A stretch of DNA of 6,255 nt from assembly GCA_029882725.1 (NCBI GenBank), contig JAOUKG010000176.1:1-6255 (forward strand). The letters are read 5' to 3'. The notes below the pieces were generated by a model that saw only the letters and a list, made by a program, of their open reading frames with translations, had not been told where the DNA came from and searched no databases. Positions within the stretch are counted from its first letter, which is position 1; each line of letters begins with the position of its first letter. Positions 1 to 5,524 of this stretch are shown in pieces. Source of the stretch: Cyclobacteriaceae bacterium. Lineage in GTDB: Bacteria > Bacteroidota > Bacteroidia > Cytophagales > Cyclobacteriaceae. Both the position numbers and the translations under genes were made by a program.

Positions 1-255
1 ACCCCGGGACATCCCGAATTGGATATTAAATGGACATATAATAAATCAAAGAAATCGGTAGACCTTAAGGTCACACAAAAGCAACAAAATCTATTCAAAT
101 TCACCCTGGAAATAGCAATAGATAAAAATAACAATACCTCCGCACATCAGTTAAAAGTAGAAGAACGAAGTCAAAAATTCTCAATACCTGTAGAAATTCG
201 ACCTGAAAGCATCACTTTTGATCCCTTCACTCATTTGTTGTATAGCAAAAATTAA
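1..255 (+). CDS. C-terminal end of a probable M1-family aminopeptidase (5' truncated by window edge)
   Basis: The reading frame is open from base 1 to the TAA at 253-255, giving 84 residues; the start lies outside the window. The visible part begins TPGHPELDIKW and continues as alternating beta-strand-like stretches (FKFTLEIAI, KFSIPVEI), ending ITFDPFTHLLY. In Bacteroidota M1 metallopeptidases a 'GHP-x-L-x-(I/V)-x-W' segment, followed by a Q-rich strand, a 'F-x-(F/I)-P-(L/V)-(E/D)-I' strand and a final 'DP-x-x-x-LL' segment, forms the small C-terminal beta domain after the catalytic domain. That resemblance is recalled, not searched. The catalytic HEXXH region is not in the window, so activity cannot be judged. 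The next gene, also an M1 peptidase, starts 17 bases downstream on the same strand, so the two are probably cotranscribed paralogues. Confidence 0.68.
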   Translation, partial: TPGHPELDIKWTYNKSKKSVDLKVTQKQQNLFKFTLEIAIDKNNNTSAHQLKVEERSQKFSIPVEIRPESITFDPFTHLLYSKN

Positions 256-272
256 TTATTGGAAAGAATAAA

Positions 273-1958
273 ATGGTCTTAAACAAAATTGTATTTTTTT
301 TAGCTTTGACATGGCTTTTGTCGGCTTGTGCACTGATGGGTGTGCACATAAATATTCACAACCCTGCCCACCCGGGAAAGATGCCTAAATTCAATGCAGA
401 GGAAATTCAATTGGGGGAGATGACTCCATACAGATCGTGCTTTGATGTAACTTATTACGATTTAGCGGTAAAAATTTCGCCTAATGAGAAGCTGTTGGAA
501 GGCACTGTTAAAATTTTCGCAATAGCAGAAACAGATTTTGACACGCTGCAAATTGATCTGCACCAAAACTTCGAAATTTTAGCACTTAAAAATGGTGAAG
601 ACGGTGAAAATTTGAAATTTTTCAGGAAGTATAGAGGTGTTTTTGTTATCCACCCACGCAAAAAAGGGGAGAAATTCACTTTGGAAGTTTTGTATAAGGG
701 AAAACCACCGGTAGCAAAAAAACCACCGTGGAAAGGGGGCTTTGTATGGAAAAAAGACAAAGATCATAATGATTGGGTAGGTGTGGCCTGTGAATCGGAG
801 GGGGCCAGTATTTGGTGGCCTCTTAAAGACCACAATTCTGATGAACCCGACAGTATGCGACTCCATTACACTGTTCCTGAATCACTGATGGCAATTGGAA
901 ATGGTCAGTTTGAAGGTAAGGAAACCAAAAACGGCCAAACTACATTTAATTGGTATATCTCCTACCCTATCAATACATACAATGTCACCGTTTATGTGGG
1001 AAAATTCAAGCATCTGGAAGATCATTATACGGGAATAAATGGCAAGGACTTACAAATGGATCATTACGTTCTGGAACCAAACTACGAAAAAGCGAAAAAT
1101 CACTTTCAACAATTACACCCCCTTTTAGCTTCTTATGAAAAGTACTTTGGGGAATATCCTTGGTATCGGGATGGGTTTAAACTAGTAGAGAGTCCGTATG
1201 AAGGTATGGAGCACCAAACGGCCATTGCCTATGGGAACAAATACAAAAACTCTGCAAGTGACGGATCTGACTACATTATTGTTCATGAAGCAGCACATGA
1301 ATGGTGGGGAAATAGTATAACAGCCTCCGATTTTGCCGATGTTTGGCTGCAGGAGGGTTTTGCAACTTATGCCGAAGGGCTGTTTTTTGAAGACCAAAAA
1401 GATTATAATGCCTATGAGAATCACTTGGGATTATACAGACTTTTTATCAAAAACAAATATCCAGTGGTGGGTGTAAAAGACAGGCGGTGGTTCCACTTTC
1501 GTAAAAGTGCAGATGTCTATGTAAAGGGCGCATGGATACTTCACACATTGAGAGTCCAGTTAGATAATGACCCGTTGTTCTTTGAAATATTGAAAAGTTT
1601 TTACGAAAAATTCAAATATACAACGGTAAATTCTGCCGATTTCATTTCAGTGGTAAACGAAAAAACAGGGAAAGAATACGATTGGTTTTTTTCGCAATAC
1701 TTAAACAGCAATGAAGTGCCCGAAATGGAATTTTTTATTTCCAATGAAGGTGTTTTATTCTATAAATGGACACATTCCAATCCGGATTTTAATAAATTGA
1801 ATGTGGAAATCAGGGTGAATGGAGAAATTCATAAAATTACACCCCAAACCAAAATACAGAAATTCATTTTCACTAAAAACATAAATGGTGGCTGGACTTT
1901 TGGTGTAAAGAAAAATATATTGATAGGGATAAAGGAGAATAAAAAACTTTTAAATTAA
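273..1958 (+). CDS. M1-family zinc metallopeptidase (aminopeptidase N-like), predicted lipoprotein
   Basis: A complete gene of 561 residues. It is predicted to remove N-terminal amino acids from peptides in the cell envelope. The N-terminus is a lipoprotein signal: a hydrophobic stretch followed by the lipobox L16-S17-A18-C19. No acidic cluster follows the cysteine, so the surface-export signal of Bacteroidota lipoproteins is not evident and a periplasm-facing location is more likely. An N-terminal beta domain occupies roughly residues 45-245. The substrate-binding exopeptidase motif appears as GMEHQ at 311-315, the form usual in this group instead of GAMEN. The zinc site is H338-E339-A-A-H342 with the third ligand E361 after the expected 18-residue spacing, followed by EWWGN. 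The transition-state tyrosine is Y416 in VYVKGAW. All catalytic elements are intact. The C-terminal part after about 485 is short, so the large helical domain of PepN/ERAP-type enzymes is absent. The ATG at 273 is preceded by GGAAAG at 261-266, a plausible ribosome-binding site. The physiological substrate cannot be told. Confidence 0.93.
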   Translation: MVLNKIVFFLALTWLLSACALMGVHINIHNPAHPGKMPKFNAEEIQLGEMTPYRSCFDVTYYDLAVKISPNEKLLEGTVKIFAIAETDFDTLQIDLHQNFEILALKNGEDGENLKFFRKYRGVFVIHPRKKGEKFTLEVLYKGKPPVAKKPPWKGGFVWKKDKDHNDWVGVACESEGASIWWPLKDHNSDEPDSMRLHYTVPESLMAIGNGQFEGKETKNGQTTFNWYISYPINTYNVTVYVGKFKHLEDHYTGINGKDLQMDHYVLEPNYEKAKNHFQQLHPLLASYEKYFGEYPWYRDGFKLVESPYEGMEHQTAIAYGNKYKNSASDGSDYIIVHEAAHEWWGNSITASDFADVWLQEGFATYAEGLFFEDQKDYNAYENHLGLYRLFIKNKYPVVGVKDRRWFHFRKSADVYVKGAWILHTLRVQLDNDPLFFEILKSFYEKFKYTTVNSADFISVVNEKTGKEYDWFFSQYLNSNEVPEMEFFISNEGVLFYKWTHSNPDFNKLNVEIRVNGEIHKITPQTKIQKFIFTKNINGGWTFGVKKNILIGIKENKKLLN

Positions 1959-1974
1959 AAAGTAAAACGGAAAC

Positions 1975-3030
1975 ATGGAAAACTACAGCAATATCAAAAC
2001 AGGTCTTCCTCCAGGCACCCTTGTATATGTAGGAAAAAAAACGAAACATTCCCCCACCTTTTCAGTCATTTGGTTCAATAACGATGAGTATGAAGAGAAG
2101 GAAAATCTTACGATAGAACAAGTTATTGAATACAAAGAAAAAAAAGGAACACTCTGGGTCAATATTGATGGTGTGCACGATCCCGCCATCATTGAAGCCA
2201 TTGGGAAGCACTTTTCAATACATAGTATGCTCTTGGAAGATATTATGCATACAGAACAAAGGCCTAAACTTGAAGAAACCGATGATTATCTCTTTCTAAC
2301 AATGAATATGATAAGCCTGAGTAAAGGCGGAAAAACAATTGAAGTGGAGCAAATAAGCTTTGTTTTGGGAGAAAATTATGTGATATCCTTTCAGGAAATG
2401 CCAGGCGATGTTTTTGATTTTGTAAGAAACAGACTTAGAAATGGAAGAGGCAAAATTAGGTCAAGAAGCGCAGACTACCTGATGTACGCATTAATGGATG
2501 TGATTGTAGATCATTATTTTCATTGCACTGACTACCTGAGCAAACGACTCGAATTTCTGGACGATCTTATTGAAACAAAACAAGATGAAACCATCATCAG
2601 AGAAATTAAACACATTAAAAAAACACTTTTAAGGATGCGTAAATCTGTTTTGCCTTTGAGAGACATCTCCAAACTTCTTCAGGACTATGACAGTGAATTG
2701 GTTGATAAAAGTGTACAGCCCTATTTCAAAGATGTTTTCGACCATATTCTGGCAGTATTTGAAAATATTGAAACGAGTATATTAATGACCGTGGAACTGA
2801 AAGACGCCTATGCCACTAACCTCAGCTTGAAAGCCAACAAGGTTATGCAAGTACTAACTATAATTGCCACAATATTTATTCCCCTTACATTTATTGCAGG
2901 TGTTTATGGAATGAACTTTGACAATATGCCCGAACTCAGGTACAAATACGGCTACTTTATCCTCCTTAGTATTATGGGGGCTATCGGCCTTGTTTTACTT
3001 TATGTTTTTAGGCGGAATAAGTGGATTTAG
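1975..3030 (+). CDS. corA: CorA-type magnesium/cobalt transport channel
   Basis: A complete gene of 351 residues, the length I recall for Thermotoga maritima CorA. CorA is a homopentameric inner-membrane channel for Mg2+ (also Co2+, Ni2+), gated by cytoplasmic Mg2+ binding. The large soluble funnel domain covers residues 1 to about 285, including the long charged stalk helix. TM1 is about 289-311 and ends in the signature Y-G-M-N with GMN at 312-314. The periplasmic loop reads FDNMPEL, and TM2 is about 325-345, followed by a basic tail (RRNKW). Compared from memory with the T. maritima protein, the regulatory Mg2+ site residues E88, D89, D175 and D253 and the pore residues M291, L294, P303, T305 and N314 fall at identical numbers; position 302 is Ile instead of Met. 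The gene starts 16 bases after the M1 peptidase stop, suggesting cotranscription, with only a weak GGA before the ATG. Its TAG stop directly touches a tandem heptamer array. Confidence 0.96.
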   Translation: MENYSNIKTGLPPGTLVYVGKKTKHSPTFSVIWFNNDEYEEKENLTIEQVIEYKEKKGTLWVNIDGVHDPAIIEAIGKHFSIHSMLLEDIMHTEQRPKLEETDDYLFLTMNMISLSKGGKTIEVEQISFVLGENYVISFQEMPGDVFDFVRNRLRNGRGKIRSRSADYLMYALMDVIVDHYFHCTDYLSKRLEFLDDLIETKQDETIIREIKHIKKTLLRMRKSVLPLRDISKLLQDYDSELVDKSVQPYFKDVFDHILAVFENIETSILMTVELKDAYATNLSLKANKVMQVLTIIATIFIPLTFIAGVYGMNFDNMPELRYKYGYFILLSIMGAIGLVLLYVFRRNKWI

Positions 3031-3134
3031 ATAATTGATAATTGATAATTGATAATTGATAATTGATAATTGATAATTGATAATTGATAATTGATAATTG
3101 ATAATTGATAATTGATAATTGATAATTGATAATT
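3031..3134 (+). repeat. Perfect tandem array of heptamer ATAATTG, about 14.9 copies
   Basis: Fourteen complete, error-free copies of ATAATTG run from 3031 to 3128, followed by a partial ATAATT to 3134. The array begins on the base after the corA TAG stop. On the plus strand it carries TAA and TGA in every frame within each 21-base cycle. On the minus strand (CAATTAT) it contains no stop in any frame and would read as a periodic IINYQLS peptide, which is an artefact. The same unit appears inverted at 3526-3546. Complete identity across copies suggests recent expansion or ongoing slippage. Confidence 0.98.
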
Positions 3135-3167
3135 TTATAAAATATATTTTTTTTGTTATATTTATAT

Positions 3168-3518
3168 ATGAAAGAAAATATAATAAAAATTAAATCCTTC
3201 AATTTTGCATTAGAGGTAATCTCACTTTATAAATACCTTACGAGTGAAAAAAAAGAGTATATACTGTCAAAGCAGTTGTTAAGATCAGGAACCTCAATTG
3301 GGGCTTTGGTCAGGGAAAGTGAACATGCCGAAAGCAAGGCTGATTTTATTCACAAACTCTCAATTGCCCTTAAAGAGGCTAATGAGACCGACTATTGGTT
3401 GGCACTACTTTTCCAATCCCAGTATTTCACAAAAAATGAATACACCATAAATCAGAATAATTGTATTGAACTCATCCGTTTGCTCACATCCATAATCAAA
3501 ACCTCAAAAAATAATTGA
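3168..3518 (+). CDS. Four-helix-bundle protein of the 23S rRNA intervening-sequence (IVS/S23) family
   Basis: A protein of 116 residues from the ATG at 3168. A TTG five codons upstream (3153) extends the frame, but it lies in an A/T-only run and adds no family-like sequence, so the ATG is chosen. No ribosome-binding site is visible. The protein is almost entirely helical in pattern, with helices near 10-27, 29-55, 57-87 and 95-112. The core carries the family signature: SKQLLRSGTSIGALVRE at 34-50, then SKADFIHKLSIALKEANET at 56-74 and YWLALL at 76-81. As I recall the family, the usual form is SIGANVREA; here Leu47 replaces the Asn. Relatives form small oligomeric bundles and share a fold with Avd, the accessory protein of diversity-generating retroelements. 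Nucleic-acid binding is suspected for the family, but no function is established. No reverse transcriptase or template repeat accompanies it here, so it is not part of a retroelement. Its TGA stop is formed inside an ATAATTG copy at the right arm. Confidence 0.93.
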   Translation: MKENIIKIKSFNFALEVISLYKYLTSEKKEYILSKQLLRSGTSIGALVRESEHAESKADFIHKLSIALKEANETDYWLALLFQSQYFTKNEYTINQNNCIELIRLLTSIIKTSKNN

Positions 3519-3546
3519 TAATTATCAATTATCAATTATCAATTAC
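3511..3546. repeat. Right arm: inverted copies of the heptamer with a 22-base perfect palindrome
   Basis: One forward ATAATTG (3511-3517) runs into the inverted form, giving CAATTAT at 3526-3532 and 3533-3539 and a variant CAATTAC at 3540-3546. Bases 3511-3532 are a perfect palindrome with 11-base halves (first half ATAATTGATAA). The four-helix-bundle gene stop (TGA, 3516-3518) and the OmpA-family gene stop (TAA on the minus strand, 3543-3545) both lie inside this arm. It could form a hairpin between the convergent genes, but it is nearly all A/T and has no U-tract after a GC-rich stem, so it is not a classical intrinsic terminator. Confidence 0.9.
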
Positions 3547-5339
3547 TTAGACAGTACCGTAAACTCAACTCTTCTATTTTCTGCCCGCCCTTCTTCTGTA
3601 TTGTTTGTAGCTACAGGTTTTGATTCGCCATATCCTTTTGGTATCAACCTAAAAGAATCAATTCCTTGCTCAATAAGATATTCAACTACAGATTCGGCCC
3701 TACCTTGCGACAATTGCTCGTTGTAGGAATCGGATCCCTTACTATCGGTATGGCCACTCAATTCTATTTCCAACGTGGGGTTGTCATTTAAAAACAAAAC
3801 AACCTTGTTTAATTCCACAAAAGATTCTGACTTCAATGTGGTTTTATCAAAATCAAAATATATATTCTTCAAGACTACCGTGGTACCTACTTCAATGGGC
3901 TCAAGATAAATATCAACAGGGAACTCGCCCCCATCTTTAAAAGTTTCCACGCTTCCTTCACCTTCCAGATACCCCGATTTTTTTGCCCTTACAGTGAAGT
4001 TTCCTTCGTCTGTTACTACCTGACTGAATTTTCCGTTTTCGGATACAAACTCTGAGTCTTTATCCCCTGAAGATTCTGCAATAATCTCAATGTTTGATTT
4101 CGGAATTAATTCCCCCGTTTTCATATCATATACATTTCCAATAATTAGCATATCCTTTGCATCCGGAATCAGCTCAATTCTTACCTGAACAGTAGTATCA
4201 TTAAACATATCTTTCAAAGAAAAAGAAGTGGAGGCACTACTAAACCCAGCCTTTGATGCTGTTAGCTTGTATGAACCATCTCCGGGTAGAGAAGATTCAA
4301 AAGATCCGTCTCTTCTTGAAGAAACTATAGTGGTGTCTTTTTTTCCATTAAATATCAAATCAACAGGTGCTTCAAGGTAATCACCCGTATTCCTATTTAC
4401 TACTGTACCCTCTACTTTAAACACGAAATTTTTCGGTACTACATGGTATATATCCAAATTCCCTCCGTCCATGCGTGCTCCAGCCATAGCCACATAGATA
4501 TTCTCTTCCATATCGATGGAAATATAGCCGTCAAATCCACGAGTATTAATGGGTTCACCAAGGTTTACAGGTTCAGACCATTTAAGCCACGTGTCATCAA
4601 GTCTTTTACTTACATATAAATCGGCACCACCCAACCCTTTTCCTCTTCGGTCACTCGCAAAGTAAACTGAATTATTATCGGGAGAAAGGTAATGACCAAA
4701 TTCGTCCATAATGGTATTTACAGTACCCTGAACCTTAACTGGTCGACTGAATTTATTGCCAGAGATCCTTTTTGAATAATATAAGTCATTGTATTTGTAG
4801 GCTCTTCTTTTGTCTTCACTAAAATAAATTAATAAATTCTGACCGTCTTCAGACATAGTTGCTCCATAAAATCCAACTACATACATATCGTTAAACCCAT
4901 CAACATTAAGTTCTACTGGTCTTGACCAGGAGTTACCTGATTTTTGAACAAATGAAAACCCCGGTTTATCCTTACGGGTTCCTCCTCTTATCAAAAGTGT
5001 GTTTCCATTATTTAAAACTGAAAAAACCTGGTTGTATTTGTGTATATTAAATGGGCTTCCCATGTGGATAGCCGGACCCCATTCTCCATTTTTCTGACGT
5101 TCAGAATACCAAATATCCTGAGATCGCTCTTCACCATAAGTATTATCTGGATGGTTATTTACAAAGAAGTATAATGTATTACCATCCGGAGATATCACAG
5201 GTGCTGCTTCGTCGTATCTCGTGTTTACCTGATTGCCTACCTTTTCCAGTTGGTACTTTTTGCTAACCTGAATTGTTTGGGAAAACACACTAAAACAAAC
5301 CGATAAAAGACTATAAAAAAACAGAAATCCTTTCCTCAT
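3543..5339 (-). CDS. OmpA-family envelope protein with PD40 propeller and two carboxypeptidase-regulatory-like domains (PorE-like without TPR)
   Basis: A complete gene of 598 residues. Residues 1 to about 21 are a Sec signal peptide ending FSQ. Cys15 lies in LSVC, where the Val before Cys does not fit a lipobox, so it is probably not a lipoprotein. Residues about 40-300 contain WD40-like PD40 blades with the 'ISPDGNTLYF' pattern: about 45-60, 107-119, 160-175, 215-246 (LSPDNNSVYFASDRRG, then GGADLYVSKR) and 270-299. Two beta-sandwich domains of the carboxypeptidase-regulatory type follow at about 306-392 (VEGTVVNRNTGD) and 397-482 (IGNVYDMKTGE). The OmpA C-terminal peptidoglycan-binding domain covers about 488-598: YFDFDKTTL, SGHTDSKGS with D532, LSQGRAESV with R547, and ENRRVEF at 587-593. 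D532 and R547 correspond to the diaminopimelate-binding pair known in OmpA domains. The protein should sit in the periplasm, tethering something to peptidoglycan. PorE of the type IX secretion system has similar domains plus TPRs and a lipid anchor, so this is a relative at best. The stop codon is inside a repeat arm. Confidence 0.9.
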   Translation of the reverse strand: MRKGFLFFYSLLSVCFSVFSQTIQVSKKYQLEKVGNQVNTRYDEAAPVISPDGNTLYFFVNNHPDNTYGEERSQDIWYSERQKNGEWGPAIHMGSPFNIHKYNQVFSVLNNGNTLLIRGGTRKDKPGFSFVQKSGNSWSRPVELNVDGFNDMYVVGFYGATMSEDGQNLLIYFSEDKRRAYKYNDLYYSKRISGNKFSRPVKVQGTVNTIMDEFGHYLSPDNNSVYFASDRRGKGLGGADLYVSKRLDDTWLKWSEPVNLGEPINTRGFDGYISIDMEENIYVAMAGARMDGGNLDIYHVVPKNFVFKVEGTVVNRNTGDYLEAPVDLIFNGKKDTTIVSSRRDGSFESSLPGDGSYKLTASKAGFSSASTSFSLKDMFNDTTVQVRIELIPDAKDMLIIGNVYDMKTGELIPKSNIEIIAESSGDKDSEFVSENGKFSQVVTDEGNFTVRAKKSGYLEGEGSVETFKDGGEFPVDIYLEPIEVGTTVVLKNIYFDFDKTTLKSESFVELNKVVLFLNDNPTLEIELSGHTDSKGSDSYNEQLSQGRAESVVEYLIEQGIDSFRLIPKGYGESKPVATNNTEEGRAENRRVEFTVLSK

Positions 5340-5390
5340 TTTTTGGGTATATTAATTAGAATTTAATGTAAAGAACTGAAATTTATTGAA

Positions 5391-5424
5391 CAAAATAAAA
5401 AATACATGTCATTAACTTAACAAA
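5391..5424 (-). promoter_or_regulatory. Weak Bacteroidota-type promoter candidate for the OmpA-family gene
   Basis: Read on the minus strand, TTTG (5424-5421) is followed after 22 bases by TTATTTTG (5398-5391). The Bacteroidota consensus is a -33 TTTG and a -7 TAnnTTTG about 20 bases apart. The second box matches five of six fixed positions. It would leave a leader of about 50 bases before the ATG at 5339. In such an A/T-rich stretch a match of this quality can arise by chance. I found no comparable pair for the divergent gene at 5525, although TATATTTA at 5478-5485 and TAATTTAG at 5496-5503 each resemble a lone -7 box. Confidence 0.28.
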
Positions 5425-5524
5425 TACTGTTCCAGAATGAACTTAATAATTCTCATGAAAAATCGTTAAATAACTCTATATTTAAGTTTTTTTACTAATT
5501 TAGAAGTTGTATTGCATTTAATGT

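Larger units (their letters stand above)
3031..3546 (+). mobile_element. Putative IVS-like element: four-helix-bundle gene between inverted heptamer-repeat arms
   Basis: Seen directly: a left arm of ATAATTG direct repeats (3031-3134), a single small gene (3168-3518) and a right arm whose segment 3520-3545 is a perfect 26-base reverse complement of left-arm sequence in many registers. The unit exactly fills the space between the corA stop and the stop of the convergent OmpA-family gene. Known: the encoded family was first noticed in intervening sequences of bacterial 23S rRNA genes, where the element ends pair to form a stem with the gene in the loop. Inferred: this is a relative of such elements residing between protein genes. 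No transposase, recombinase, reverse transcriptase or target-site duplication is visible, so mobility is unproven. The alternative is an ordinary small gene that lies beside independent simple repeats. Confidence 0.45.

Noticed and set aside
455..866. Two overlapping minus-strand open frames of 95 to 101 codons opposite the M1 peptidase
   Set aside because: They lie wholly inside a gene with intact catalytic motifs, have no start context and show no recognisable domain. They are frame shadows.
3153..3167. TTG start giving the four-helix-bundle protein five extra residues (MLYLY)
   Set aside because: The extension is drawn from an A/T-only run, has no ribosome-binding site and does not match the family start. 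The ATG at 3168 fits the usual length.
3135..3167. T-run before the four-helix-bundle gene as an intrinsic terminator for corA
   Set aside because: No GC-containing hairpin precedes it; the upstream array consists of direct repeats that do not fold into a stem on their own.
3008..3202. A 64-residue minus-strand open frame with repeated IINYQLS
   Set aside because: It is the stop-free strand of the heptamer array. The protein is a translation of a 21-base period, overlaps the corA 3' end and the small gene's start, and has no family features beyond the repeat.
3031..3546. CRISPR array or diversity-generating retroelement
   Set aside because: The heptamers have no spacers between them, and there are no cas genes. 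The Avd-like fold of the small protein is not accompanied by a reverse transcriptase, template repeat or variable repeat in the window.
5496..5503. TAATTTAG as a -7 promoter box for the gene at 5525
   Set aside because: No TTTG partner at the right upstream distance could be found, and the background is too A/T-rich for a single near-match to be meaningful.
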